Positions 45,801-54,476 are shown, counted from the first letter of the stretch. The stretch is 64,000 nt of DNA from Streptomyces sp. 1222.5 (GCF_900105245.1 NZ_FNSZ01000001.1:3038001-3102000), one strand, 5' to 3'. Notes: generated by a model not told the origin, from the sequence alone. A program made the numbers and translations.

Positions 45801-48800
45801 TCGGTGGCGTAGGCGACGAGGGCCGCGCGGGCCTGCGGGTCGACGCCGGTGCCACGGGTCTCGTCGTACGACGGGAAGAGGTCCAGGAAGTCCCGTACGA
45901 GCCGGGGGCCGTCGGCGAGGGCGGCTTCGGTGAACTCGGCCTGCCAGGCCGAGGTCCCGAACAGCTCGGTGGCGCGTGCCGGCAGCGGCCGCAAGGGCGT
46001 CCCGTCGGGAGCGGTGAGCCGTCCGGCGCCCGCGAGGTCGAGGAGGTGGGCCAGGTACTGGCGGCGCAGGATCTCGGCGGCGGACAGGTAGCAGCCGGGC
46101 GGCAGGACGTCCCCGGCGATCATGAGCCGGGGTTCCTCGAGGTAGTAGCGGTCGCGCGGGCCCCGGTCGACCATGGTCAGCAGGTAGGCGTTGCCGGTGG
46201 CGCGGCCCGCCCGTCCGACGCGCTGGATGTAGTTGGCCGGGGCCTTGGGCAGGGAGGCCAGGACGACGGCGGAGAGGTCGCCGATGTCGATGCCGAGTTC
46301 GAGGGTGGGGGTGCAGGACAGCACCTGCGGGTTGGCGTAGTGGACGTCGGTGCCGTCGCGGAACGCCTTCTCCACCGCCTCGCGCCGGGCGCGACTGAGG
46401 GCGCCGGTGTGCTCGGCGGTGTTGATGGTGAAGACACCGGCCTCGCGGTACATGCGCCGGTAGAAGTCGTCGGTGAAGTCCCGCTGGCGGAGCCCGCTGT
46501 CCAGGTCGCGGCCGGTGTTCAGGATGCCGTCGCAGCGGTAGCGGGGGCAGGGCAGGCCGTGCCACTGGTCGGCGAGGTCGGGATGGACGGTCTGTTCCCA
46601 GAAGCACTGCGGACAGTGCGCGGTGGCGTCGGGAACGGTGTCGTCGGCGAGTTTGCGGACCTGGATGTGGCCGGGCTGGAGTCCGTAGACGCGGGTGGCG
46701 CCGTCGAGCGCGGTGCGTACGGAGACGACGCCCAGGTCGGCGAGCGCGGGCAGCAGCCGGGTCAGGAAGGCGCCGGCCGTGTCCGGTCGCAGGCCGAGGG
46801 AGCGTACGGCCCAGTCCTGGTACCAGCCGAGGCGGCCGGTGAGTACGTCGAAGTCCTCGCTGCCCTGTTTGGGGGTGCCGAGCAGGAAGGCGGGCGCGGA
46901 CACGCCCCGGGGGAAGGCGGGCATCCCGGTCTCGCGCCCGCCCCAGATCGCCCATCGGCGTACTCCGGCCTGGTCCAGCCAGGGGTCCAGCCAGGCGTGC
47001 CGGACGGCGCCCCGGATGCGCATGCGTTCCAGCAGACCGCGCACGAATCCGACGTACTGGTCGGGCCCGGGGACCGACCCGTCCGCGAAGGCGATCTCTC
47101 CGGGTGTGGTGAGCAGGAGCTCTCGCACGAGGTCCGCCACGGCATCGGGGTCCGTCAGGGGCACGTCGGCGGCGACCGTGCGGGTGAGCTCCAGGGTGCG
47201 GCCCTGCCGGGACCGCAGGCCGAACTCCATGACGGTGGCGAACGCCAGGCGCTGCGCGATCAGTTCCCACGTGGGCCGGGAGCCGCGGCTGCGGCCGGAC
47301 AGCAGCGTGTCCACGCCGCGCACCGGGTGCAGGTCCGGCGGGATGACGGCGGCCTGCACGGCCTTGCTGTCGACGACGTCCTCTATCAGGTCGGCGGCCA
47401 GGTCGTTCAGGGTGATCGGTTCGTTCTCGTCGATGCGGCTGGCGAGGAGGGCGCGCAGCGAGAACGTGTAGGAGCGGCTGGCGACGTATCCGGCGCGGTG
47501 GGCGGCGTCCTGGACGGAGTCGTTGAAGAGGAGAGTCTTGTTCTCCTTGAGGTTCCTGTCGAGTTCGCCGCCGGTGAAGAGCTGGGTGATGGCGGCGGCG
47601 GCGAGCGCGGCGAGGCCGGTGCCGAGGTAGCGGATGGAGTTGGCGGTGTGGCAGGCGGGGCACTGGTCGCGTTCGGCGGCCCGGTCGCCCGCGAGGTCGG
47701 CGTGGACGAACGCGGCGTTGTGCAGGGCCCGTGGCCGACGCGGCCCGTCCGCGCCTTCCGGACCCTCCGCGTCGATGAAGTCGGTCTCGGGCGACAGGGG
47801 CCGCAGCCGTCCGCCGCTGCCTTCCAGGACCATGACGGTGGATCCGCCGCGCCGGCGCTCGGGCCCGGCCCCGTAGGCCGCCTGGTGCACCTCCCGCGGG
47901 GTCGCGGCGATCATGTTGCGCACCCGCCGTTTGTCGCGCCCGACCGAGGCGCGGCGGATCTTCGTGGCGTTCAGGTCGAGTTCGGCGGGGTCGACCTCCG
48001 GTGAGTACGCGGCCCAGCCGGAGCGTCCGCACTCGCGGCAGAACACGGCCGGCAGAAAGACCTCGGCGGGCGGCGGTGCGCTGTCGTCGGCGGGTACGGC
48101 GCTCTGTCCGGCGGCGTCGAGCGGAACGGCCGGCTCCTCCCCGTCGTACGGGGAGCGCTGGGCGGCCGGGCCCGGGTCCTTGCGGGCCAGGGCCCCGCGG
48201 GAGGTCACCCGTTCGTCGTCCCAGCGGAACTCGGCGCGCGCCACGCCGATGCCGCGCAGCACGCGGGAGACGGAGCGCACCCAGTGGTGGATCTCGATGG
48301 ACAGCAAAGGCCGTCCAGGGTGCTCCGGGTCGCGGGCGTACGACAGGAGGGCGACGTAGCGGGCGAGGGCGCGGGCGGCGAGACGCGGGCGCTGCTGTAC
48401 AGCCACGCCCCAGTGGTAGGCGTAGCGGGGCAGTACCTCGGTGATCTCGGCGAGGGTCTTCGGGGTGCCGTCGAGGATCTCCAGGACGGCCGCGGTCAGC
48501 CGGTGCCGACGCAGCACGGCCCCGAGGTCCTCGGGACTCGGTCCGCTCAGGCGGGTGAACCTGGCCACGAGGTCGTCCATGGCACCCGCGTCACGGGTGG
48601 GGTCGCCGAGAGCGTCGACCTCCTCGGGCGAGGGGAACGGCAGACTGAAATCGCTCTCGCCGGTGAAGTCCTTGGTGGAGCGCCGGTCCTCGCCCACGAC
48701 CGCGTCGGGCGGGAACGGTACGCCGAAGACCTGCTCGGCGACTTCCCTCATTCCCACTCGGCCGCTGCCGGCGCCGTTCTCGCCGAGTGTGGCGGAGGTG

Positions 48801-49618
48801 GCGACGGGGCAGACCGGCCCCAGTGGGCGGCCTGGTTCGGCGTGCCCGGTGACCGACCCCAGGCGGCGCAGCAGCATCGCGACGTCCGTGCCCTGGGCGC
48901 CGTCGTAGGTGTGGAACTCGTCGAGGACGACGTACGCGAGCGCCGGGTCCTGCCACAGCCGCCGGTCCTCGGGCCGCTGGAGGAGCAGGTCGAGCATCTT
49001 GTAGTTGGTGATCAGGATGTCCGGTACGGCGCGCCGGATCTCGTCCCGGTCGACGGTGATCGTCGGGTTGGCCTGCTTGAACTCCTGCGACGGTGTGTCG
49101 CCGATGTAGAGCGCGGCCCGTACGCCCGCATCGCGCAGCCGGGTGTCCTTGGGGTCACCGAGCCGCTCGCCGATGCGGTGGGCCTGGTCGGTGGCGAGCG
49201 CGTTCATGGGGTAGAGCAGGATCGCTTTGACGCCCTCCCGGCCGGCCTGCCGTGCGCGGTAGCAGTGGTCGATCAGCGGAATCAGGAACGACTCGGTCTT
49301 CCCGGACCCGGTGCCGGTGGTGACGAGGGTGGGCCGCGCCGGACCGTGCAGCGTGGACAGCCGTTCCCAGGCCCGCTCCTGGTGCCGGTACGGGGTCAGG
49401 TCGGGGTACCAGGTCAGATGCCGCTTCCAGTCCGTGCCGTCGGCGGTCCGGAAGGGTGTGCGGACGCGGAGGTAGGGCCCCCGGAAGATGCCGTCCTCGG
49501 GGTCGCCGAGGAAGTTCTCCAGGGCCCGGCGCGTGCTCTCGTCGGCCAGCGCGTACGTCGTCGCGAGGTACTGGCTCAGACTGTCCCGTACCTGGTCGGC
49601 GGCGAGGGTGGGACGCAC
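42848..49618 (-). CDS. Giant DEAD/DEAH helicase with DUF1998-like zinc module and Vsr-like nuclease segment
   Basis: A 2,256-aa protein, GTG at 49616-49618 with GGAGG upstream. Q-motif YRHQ at 77-80, Walker A TGTGSGKTESFL at 101-112, DEFH box VVLDEFHTYDG at 230-240 and ATSATLGENG near 280 define the first RecA lobe. The second lobe includes CTPTLELGIDIGDLSAVVLAS and IQRVGRAGRATGNAYL (about 1100-1145). Near 1690-1735, LYDTLPGGTGYLHRL and CVCVTQGRTACHRCLLR match the DUF1998/MZB module of DrmB, DruE and MrfA proteins. Near 1838-1860, TRPDVVFRSTDDDRRVAVYL and then DGYRYH resemble a Vsr/DUF559-type nuclease. It may combine the DrmA and DrmB roles of DISARM, or be DruE-like. Confidence 0.87.
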   Translation of the reverse strand: MRPTLAADQVRDSLSQYLATTYALADESTRRALENFLGDPEDGIFRGPYLRVRTPFRTADGTDWKRHLTWYPDLTPYRHQERAWERLSTLHGPARPTLVTTGTGSGKTESFLIPLIDHCYRARQAGREGVKAILLYPMNALATDQAHRIGERLGDPKDTRLRDAGVRAALYIGDTPSQEFKQANPTITVDRDEIRRAVPDILITNYKMLDLLLQRPEDRRLWQDPALAYVVLDEFHTYDGAQGTDVAMLLRRLGSVTGHAEPGRPLGPVCPVATSATLGENGAGSGRVGMREVAEQVFGVPFPPDAVVGEDRRSTKDFTGESDFSLPFPSPEEVDALGDPTRDAGAMDDLVARFTRLSGPSPEDLGAVLRRHRLTAAVLEILDGTPKTLAEITEVLPRYAYHWGVAVQQRPRLAARALARYVALLSYARDPEHPGRPLLSIEIHHWVRSVSRVLRGIGVARAEFRWDDERVTSRGALARKDPGPAAQRSPYDGEEPAVPLDAAGQSAVPADDSAPPPAEVFLPAVFCRECGRSGWAAYSPEVDPAELDLNATKIRRASVGRDKRRVRNMIAATPREVHQAAYGAGPERRRGGSTVMVLEGSGGRLRPLSPETDFIDAEGPEGADGPRRPRALHNAAFVHADLAGDRAAERDQCPACHTANSIRYLGTGLAALAAAAITQLFTGGELDRNLKENKTLLFNDSVQDAAHRAGYVASRSYTFSLRALLASRIDENEPITLNDLAADLIEDVVDSKAVQAAVIPPDLHPVRGVDTLLSGRSRGSRPTWELIAQRLAFATVMEFGLRSRQGRTLELTRTVAADVPLTDPDAVADLVRELLLTTPGEIAFADGSVPGPDQYVGFVRGLLERMRIRGAVRHAWLDPWLDQAGVRRWAIWGGRETGMPAFPRGVSAPAFLLGTPKQGSEDFDVLTGRLGWYQDWAVRSLGLRPDTAGAFLTRLLPALADLGVVSVRTALDGATRVYGLQPGHIQVRKLADDTVPDATAHCPQCFWEQTVHPDLADQWHGLPCPRYRCDGILNTGRDLDSGLRQRDFTDDFYRRMYREAGVFTINTAEHTGALSRARREAVEKAFRDGTDVHYANPQVLSCTPTLELGIDIGDLSAVVLASLPKAPANYIQRVGRAGRATGNAYLLTMVDRGPRDRYYLEEPRLMIAGDVLPPGCYLSAAEILRRQYLAHLLDLAGAGRLTAPDGTPLRPLPARATELFGTSAWQAEFTEAALADGPRLVRDFLDLFPSYDETRGTGVDPQARAALVAYATDPGEEGLGGALESARRRWEDRRAELQRRTEAIDRAHGLLVAGDPDHERQGRELRAERRDVSRVARDIARTTAHGALVDLGLLPNYSLIDSATELEATLTWTEKTADGRRENHNKTIPHRRPARLALTELAPGNHYYAQGYKHRVTGLDIGSPGRPAWLWWRICPDCGHVRTHRAEQDASLCPRCRSAAIGDVGCLHKVLVPRRVTSRDERDDVRVRDDSDERERRHYTVVPAVDIDARDVEQAWKHQHVTFGWEFTRQAHIRHINVGATRVDGGTDTAFAGREIRLNPFWVCDACGFADPDGGPAAHDAGDTSATARYHRPWCPRRRADAATARRGERVLLAHELRTDALRILIPAVTAYTQERLASFKALLLAGIARSYGGDPDHLAVVTDSMPDEGGEAAHRRHFLVLYDTLPGGTGYLHRLADRDGLKGVLEAAREVVETCVCVTQGRTACHRCLLRHVTDSEYELVSREHALDMLGDLLGRTADGWSVEPVATTRDITLVLQVESELEALFRRGLLEWAEQVDDVSVRTALTADGTRDTTLRFTAPDGTVRGWRMETQTPLGFTRPDVVFRSTDDDRRVAVYLDGYRYHASPAHLTAEEDTAKRTRLRTEGWQVFQLTWDDVRAWTGQARPPADPAWKPYPNTAQKAAMDVHRRMHAGDTRDLPRLMWANPVDTLIGYLTDPDPGLWRRRTQSTLAGFAAVSATSRALADGEDIARRIGEALHGRRLSGGHGAVQVMATRDTSGCPLTIVLDLRRGQTGAVWTALTVLDDDTDTAAADEAAHRRRWQAWLYWSNLLQFLDAGEGDGVQLTTGLLPGFDPAELAVTGGAGWLTSQRQADEAVAHGPVPETDRAGAAEQAPAAVRDPAWDEVVEFLVDDPGLSALAGELADRGLPAPEAGYELGAAAWPAELAWPAPRVGVVLAHRPDPVTGRDIDAEQRDRAYREAGWQVRTATEWDADELARLVNGDAPGATNEHEENER

Positions 49619-49707
49619 GCGCGGTCCTCCTTTTGTGCTGGTGGGGCCGGTGGGCGGCCGTTCACCGGTCTACGGTAACGGGGGCGGCCGTCCGGCTCCG
49701 GCCCGGA

Positions 49708-50661
49708 TCACTTGCCGAGTTTCCGTCCGACGTACGCGATGCGCAGGGTGCGCTCCTCGTGGAGCAGCCGGAAGTGCATCCGGCCCGGCGACGGCAGGAA
49801 GTCGCAGTGCCAGTCGAAAAGCTCGTCCTTGCCATCGTCGTCGGGGAACCAGCACAGACGCCGACGGGACTCGAACTCGGTGCGGACGTAGGAACGCCAC
49901 TGGGGGCAGATGGGCTGCCGGGCCGGATCCCAGTCGCTGACGGCGTCCTGGAGTTCTCCGAGCCGCTCGCCCACCGGCCGCACCCACACCTCGGGAAGTG
50001 CGGCGAAGTGCTGCTCGGAGAGCCGGGTGAACTGGAGGAGCGGGAACAGGTCCGACTTCAGGCTCCACAGTTCGGTGCCGGAGCGCAGGCCTTCGACAGC
50101 CTTCTGCCGGGCGGAGTTCGCTCCGCGCCGGATCCACGGCAGGTGGGTGTCGACGTGCTCGGCGCGTGCGGCGTGCCGCACCTCGGCCTCGGTAAGCTCC
50201 GCACCCGCGTCTCCGTCCCCGCCGTCGAGCAGTTCCTCGCGTTCAAGGGTGAGCCGGTCCGCGTCCCAGCGCGTTTCCAGAGGCAGGGAGACACCTATGC
50301 CGCCCAGCTCATGCGCCCAGCCCAACCCTTCCACGACCTCACCGCCGTGCCGGTATTCGAGGCCGGAATAGGTCTCGCCCTTGGGAAAGACAGTCCTGAA
50401 AGGCGACTTGTCATCGAGTTCTTTCAGCCGCCCCCGTGCGTCCCTGTCGGTTCCCGGGGCGCCCATCCACTTGCTGATCGAGTGTCCCTGAGCGAGCTGT
50501 AACACCAGCAGGCTGTCCGCGTGGGTGATCAGCGCCGTGCCCTTCCGGTCCGCACGGGCCATGGCGAGTATGGCCGCGACCATCTCGTTCATGGCACGGT
50601 TGACCCGGTCCGGGTCGGCTGTGGTCCCGCAGGACCTCTCGTTCAGAAACAGGTGCGGCAT
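49708..50661 (-). CDS. Unknown protein of a DUF262/DUF3696 defence trio
   Basis: A 317-aa protein I cannot assign. It starts MPHLFLNERSCGTTADPDRV and is mixed alpha/beta with Trp and Arg-rich segments. The C-terminal 60 residues (RLCWFPDDDGKDELFDWHCD, FLPSPGRMHFRLLHEERTLR, then AYVGRKL) form a compact beta-rich unit that recurs, as I recall it, at the ends of proteins linked to defence ATPases. It lies 48 bases downstream of the DUF3696-type ATPase gene on the same strand, so the three genes 53189 to 49708 look like one operon. Confidence 0.72.
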   Translation of the reverse strand: MPHLFLNERSCGTTADPDRVNRAMNEMVAAILAMARADRKGTALITHADSLLVLQLAQGHSISKWMGAPGTDRDARGRLKELDDKSPFRTVFPKGETYSGLEYRHGGEVVEGLGWAHELGGIGVSLPLETRWDADRLTLEREELLDGGDGDAGAELTEAEVRHAARAEHVDTHLPWIRRGANSARQKAVEGLRSGTELWSLKSDLFPLLQFTRLSEQHFAALPEVWVRPVGERLGELQDAVSDWDPARQPICPQWRSYVRTEFESRRRLCWFPDDDGKDELFDWHCDFLPSPGRMHFRLLHEERTLRIAYVGRKLGK

Positions 50662-50709
50662 GTGTCCCCCTCCGCCACGATCCGTGTGCCGGCCGCTCCG
50701 TGTGCGGTG

Positions 50710-51897
50710 TCAGCCGATGAGCTGGTCAAGCGTGTTCTCGAACTCGTCGAAGAAACCGGTGGGCCACTGGTCGAGCTTGCCGTCCCCGTTGACCTGCGGG
50801 CTGACGACCTCCACGCCGGTGCCGTCACCACGGAAGTAGTGGAACACCGCCTGGCTGGGCGTGATCCGCCCCCTCTTCACTGCGAGCCGCACCCCGTTGA
50901 GGACGTGGTCGCTGTGCGTCTCCATGATCACCTGAGCGCCCTGCGCGGCGGTCGCCGCGGCCAGCTCCGCCATCCGGGTCTGCCCCATCGGGTGGAGGTG
51001 TGCCTCCGGGTTCTCCAGGAGGACCAGGGAGCCGGGCCGGGCGGTGAGGCAGGCGACCACGATCGGTAGGACGTAGGTGAGGCCGAATCCGACGTTGCTG
51101 GGACGGCGGCGCTTAGTGGCGCCGAGCGATCCCTGGAACCCGTACGAGAGGCTCACCGCATCGGCGCCCTTGATGGCGTCCGCCTGGATGTCCACGCCGG
51201 GGCAGAGGTCACCCATCCAGGCGGCGACCTGGTCGCGCAGCAGGTCGGACCCGGTCCCCGGATGACGCAGCGGGCCCGCCGGGACCGTGTCATCGGCGTG
51301 GATGCGCAAAAAGTTGACGGTGTGTTCGCCGCGTACGCCGAGGAAGCCGCGGCCCATGACGGCGTGATGGTCGCGCGGGTAGAACTCGGCGGGCGAGATC
51401 CGGTCGGCGTGCAGGTACTGGAAGGGGGCGGTGAGGAACGAAGGAGTCACGGCCTCGGGTCCGGTGGGCGCGGCGGCTCCCTCCGAGGTGAGCGGCGACT
51501 CCACGTCCCGCAGCGGCAGCAGGTTCTGCTCTGCCTCGTACGCGACGGTCCAGCCGTAGTGGTACGGCCCCTCGTCCACGCCGAGTCCGATCAGCGGCTC
51601 GTCCTCCGTGAAGTCCTCGTGCAGGACGTCCTCTCCGGTGCCGAGGCCGACAAGTTCGCCGTTGAGCAGGAAGCCCTGGTTTCCGACCTCCCCCTGGAAT
51701 CCGACCGCTCGCGCCTCATGCAGGAGCGAGGAGACGTCGAGGTCGCCCGCCTCGTACGACTGGCGCAGCAGGGCGATCGACTGCAGAACGCTGCTCTTGC
51801 CGGACGAGTTGAGTCCGGTGAGGAGGGTGAGGGGGCCCAGCGGCAGTGACGCGTCCTGGAACGCCTTGAAGTTGTGCAGCGTCAGACGGTCGATCAC
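50710..51897 (-). CDS. AAA ATPase with C-terminal DUF3696-type segment (OLD/RecF-like)
   Basis: A 395-aa SMC/RecF-like ATPase. Walker A is LTGLNSSGKSSVLQS (residues 26-40), the ABC-type Walker B LVLLENPEAHLHP, and the H-switch ETHSDHVLNGVRLAV. The last residues, DQWPTGFFDEFENTL, are the hallmark of DUF3696. Such ATPases occur in bacterial defence loci as sensors or regulators of an effector. Its ATG overlaps the DUF262 stop by four bases (51894-51897), so the two are made together in fixed ratio. Confidence 0.88.
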   Translation of the reverse strand: MIDRLTLHNFKAFQDASLPLGPLTLLTGLNSSGKSSVLQSIALLRQSYEAGDLDVSSLLHEARAVGFQGEVGNQGFLLNGELVGLGTGEDVLHEDFTEDEPLIGLGVDEGPYHYGWTVAYEAEQNLLPLRDVESPLTSEGAAAPTGPEAVTPSFLTAPFQYLHADRISPAEFYPRDHHAVMGRGFLGVRGEHTVNFLRIHADDTVPAGPLRHPGTGSDLLRDQVAAWMGDLCPGVDIQADAIKGADAVSLSYGFQGSLGATKRRRPSNVGFGLTYVLPIVVACLTARPGSLVLLENPEAHLHPMGQTRMAELAAATAAQGAQVIMETHSDHVLNGVRLAVKRGRITPSQAVFHYFRGDGTGVEVVSPQVNGDGKLDQWPTGFFDEFENTLDQLIG

Positions 51898-53189
51898 TGT
51901 TCTGCCACCCCTCGGAACAGTCGTGCCATTGCATTGAATCTGGTGCGGATCTTCGTCGGGCCCCCTGTGCCCACGGAGATCGACCGGTCGAAGTCCCAGT
52001 CGCCCATGAGCTGGACGAACCCGGCGATCACCTTCTCCCGAGACGCTACCAGCCTGGCCCGCTCCTGATCATCGAGAAGCGCGAGTTGGACGGAGATCGT
52101 CTCGAACAGTGCCTTGTTGATGGCGGGTGAACTGCGCTTGCCTCCACGCCACTTGCGGAAGGCATGGTCAAGGAACAGGTCCCGCGCGCACCGCATGGCC
52201 ACCCGGAACTCCCGTGCCAACTGTTCGCGGCGCTCGTCGGTGAGCGCGTTGACCTTGTACATCGCATCGATGAGGAACTTGTCGAAGTCCTTCTCCTCGT
52301 GCCTGGCCGGATTCGTGAGACGGAAGGCGAGGAAGCGGAGCACCATCTCCCGGTCGGCCATCCGTTCGTTGGACACGCTCCATCGGGTGGCTTCGCCGAA
52401 CGCCGGGTCCTCGGCCAGGTCGGCGAGGAACTCCCGGACCGGCCCCCGCACCAGCGCGTGCCGCAATTCCTGCGGCTCCAGCGGCACACCACCGGTGTTG
52501 ATCCGGGAGAACACGTTGTACCTGACGGCCTCTGGGGTGCCCTGCTGCAGGATGTGGACGGTGAGCTGGGTCTCGCGCAGCCGAATCTTCAACCGTCCGG
52601 TCAGGTCCTGGTACGTGCTGCCATCGAACCTCCACAGGTAGTCCAGGCTCCGGAGGGTCAGCGGGCCGAGGTTGGTCAGCCCCGGCTCCATGAACCGGGC
52701 GATGGCGGTGAGCCGCTGGACGCCGTCCACCACGGCCCATTTGTCCTCATCGTCCTGGGCCATGTGGAAGTTGGAGATCGGGATGCGCAGCAGCAGCGAC
52801 TCGATTAGACGGCTCTGCGCGCGGTCGCTCCAGATCCCGGCCCGGCGCTGGAAGTCCGGCGCGAGGTCGATCATGCCTTCCCGCAGCCGGGACAGCAGCA
52901 GGTCCACCGTGGTGGTCTCTGTGTGGATCTTGATGCTGTCGGGCCGGAACGGGGCCGAGACGCCGTCAGCGTCGCTGTACTCCTCGCCGTCCCCGCCCTC
53001 CTCGTCGTCCGGGAGTTCCAGCTCCACGCCGGTCGGCCGGCCGTCGGACCCGATTTCGAGGGGCGCCCCCAGCGGCAGGAGGAGCGCGTCCGGCTCGTCG
53101 ACGTCCCCCGCCACGGCGTACCCCCGGACTCCTGCCTCCCGGTTTCGTCCGACACCCCGGCCGTCGGCGCTGCCCTCCAGGTCCGTCAT
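51894..53189 (-). CDS. DUF262 (GmrSD/ParB-like) nucleotide-sensing protein
   Basis: A 431-aa protein. Residues 1-78 are acidic and probably disordered. The DUF262 domain follows: LAPDFQRRAGIWSDRAQSRL (109-128), the nucleotide-binding DGVQR (155-159, usually DGQQR), and NVFSRINTGGVPLEPQELRH. The C-terminal 150 residues are helical, with no GmrD-like HNH domain seen. In GmrSD, BrxU and related systems this domain hydrolyses NTP to power or gate DNA cleavage. Here nuclease activity would have to come from a partner. It starts at the ATG at 53187-53189. Confidence 0.87.
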   Translation of the reverse strand: MTDLEGSADGRGVGRNREAGVRGYAVAGDVDEPDALLLPLGAPLEIGSDGRPTGVELELPDDEEGGDGEEYSDADGVSAPFRPDSIKIHTETTTVDLLLSRLREGMIDLAPDFQRRAGIWSDRAQSRLIESLLLRIPISNFHMAQDDEDKWAVVDGVQRLTAIARFMEPGLTNLGPLTLRSLDYLWRFDGSTYQDLTGRLKIRLRETQLTVHILQQGTPEAVRYNVFSRINTGGVPLEPQELRHALVRGPVREFLADLAEDPAFGEATRWSVSNERMADREMVLRFLAFRLTNPARHEEKDFDKFLIDAMYKVNALTDERREQLAREFRVAMRCARDLFLDHAFRKWRGGKRSSPAINKALFETISVQLALLDDQERARLVASREKVIAGFVQLMGDWDFDRSISVGTGGPTKIRTRFNAMARLFRGVAEQ

Positions 53190-53281
53190 GGTCCCCGCTA
53201 CCCTCCGCCGCCACTCAATGCCGTTCCCGGCCCAGCCTATAGACGGGACTTACGGCATGTCAGCGCGACGGTCCGGGCCGG

Positions 53282-53731
53282 TCAGCCTGGCAGGTCCAGC
53301 TCGGCGACGACCGTCTTGCCGACGGGGAGACGGTCCACTACCTCCCACCGGTCAGCGAGGGCTTCCACGAGCAGGAGGCCCCGGCCGGTCTCCGCGAGCG
53401 GCGGGAGTGCGGGCCGCGCCGGGTGCCGGTGGCCGGCGCTCGCCTTGGGTGTCGGAGACCTCGATACGCAGGGTCCGGCCGAGGAGCCGGACGGCGACGA
53501 CGAAGTCCCGGCCGGGGACACGGCCGTGCGTGACGGCGTTGGCCGCGAGCTCTGCGACGAGCAGCGCGGCGGTGTCGGACGCCTCGCTGCCGTACGGAAC
53601 GCCCCAGGCGTCGAATGGTGCAGCACGAGGCGACGGGCGAGACGGGCTCCGCGTGGGGTGGAACTGAATCGCTGGGCGAACACACGTACGGTGACGGGCT
53701 CCCGGCGGGTTGTGGGGGACGGTGGCGTCAT
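53282..53731 (-). pseudogene. Frameshifted HATPase-fold ATP-binding protein
   Basis: Three reading frames together spell one small GHKL ATPase. Frame 1 gives MTPPSPTTRREPVTVRVFAQ to VLHHSTP, frame 2 gives FDAWGVPYGSEASDTAALLV with the N box ELAANAVTHG and RIEVSDTQGERRPP, and frame 3 gives ETGRGLLLVEALADRWEV. The first shift is at about 53613 and the second near 53410. With the next two features it was a HATPase/XRE/DUF397 regulatory cassette. Two frame breaks argue for decay, though sequencing error cannot be excluded for each alone. Confidence 0.8.
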
Positions 53732-53911
53732 GTGCCCAATCTGGCGGCGGTTCGGGGCGTTCACCAGGGACGCCCTGCGTACTCTGGGTCAGTGCACGCA
53801 CACACAGAGTGGACAGTGCTTGTCGCTGAGCGTGACTATGGGAGCGAGTCAGAAGCGGTACGGCGTGACCGGTGCGCGGGAGGTGGCTTGTGGTGGCCTA
53901 CGAGAACACGG

Positions 53912-54240
53912 ATGGCGGGGCGGCCGTTGGGAAGCTGCGGCGAGCCCGGGGTCTCGGACAGTTTGCGCACGTTCGGCGCCGTCGTCCAGGCCTTACGGGA
54001 ACACGCGGGCCTCAGCCGCGAGGAGTTCGCCAACCTGGTCCGCTTCTCGAGGCACACGGTGGGCCTCGGTCGAGCTGGGGCGCCGCATGCCCGACCGTGA
54101 CTTCGTGGAGCGCGGGGAGACGGCGACGGGCAACACGCGCAAAGGAGATCAGCTTGCTCCAGCAGCGGTATGCGAAACTGCGCCCGCAGGCCTTGCCCCC
54201 CTCCGCAGTCCTGCTGAAGCGATTGCGAGGAGCGCTATGA
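53912..54240 (+). pseudogene. Internally deleted XRE-DUF5753 regulator
   Basis: The N-terminal HTH is intact (SLRTFGAVVQALREHAGLSR, EEFANLVRFSRHTV). One extra G near 54061 then shifts the frame into SVELGRRMPDRDFVERGE. After ETATGNT almost the whole DUF5753 domain is missing, and a third frame supplies only the C-terminal end, LLQQRYAKLRPQALPPSAVL to the TGA at 54238-54240. The internal deletion makes this a genuine pseudogene. Confidence 0.8.
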
Positions 54241-54422
54241 GCATGTCCGAACTGACCTGGTTCAAGAGCAGCTACAGCGGCTCGCAGGGTGACGCCTGCG
54301 TTGAGGTGGCGCAGGGCACGCAAGCGATCCACGTGCGGGACTCCAAGAACCGACAGAGCCCCAAACTCGCCCTCTCCCCCACCGCGTGGAACGACTTCGT
54401 CAACTTCGCCGCCCAGGGCTGA
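54237..54422 (+). CDS. DUF397 protein
   Basis: A 61-aa protein, MSMSELTWFKSSYSGSQGDA followed by CVEVA, HVRDSKNRQSPKLALSP and TAWNDFV, the standard DUF397 pattern. These small proteins act with an XRE-DUF5753 partner in Streptomyces developmental or antibiotic regulation. It overlaps the XRE stop by four bases (ATGA). With the partner destroyed, it is probably an orphan on its way out. Confidence 0.85.
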   Translation: MSMSELTWFKSSYSGSQGDACVEVAQGTQAIHVRDSKNRQSPKLALSPTAWNDFVNFAAQG

Positions 54423-54434
54423 CTTTCACTCCTC

Positions 54435-54464
54435 GCCCCGTGCCGGATGCGTCCGGCACGGGGC
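54435..54464. terminator. Bidirectional terminator
   Basis: A perfect 13-bp stem GCCCCGTGCCGGA / TCCGGCACGGGGC with loop TGCG lies in the 54-base gap between the convergent DUF397 (+) and methyltransferase (-) genes. Confidence 0.85.
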
Positions 54465-54476
54465 GTTGTCGCTCAC

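Noticed and set aside
42866..48004. Very long open frames on the plus strand opposite the giant helicase
   Set aside because: They are antisense shadows produced by GC-rich codon structure; composition is Arg/Gly/Val-rich with no motifs and no ribosome sites.
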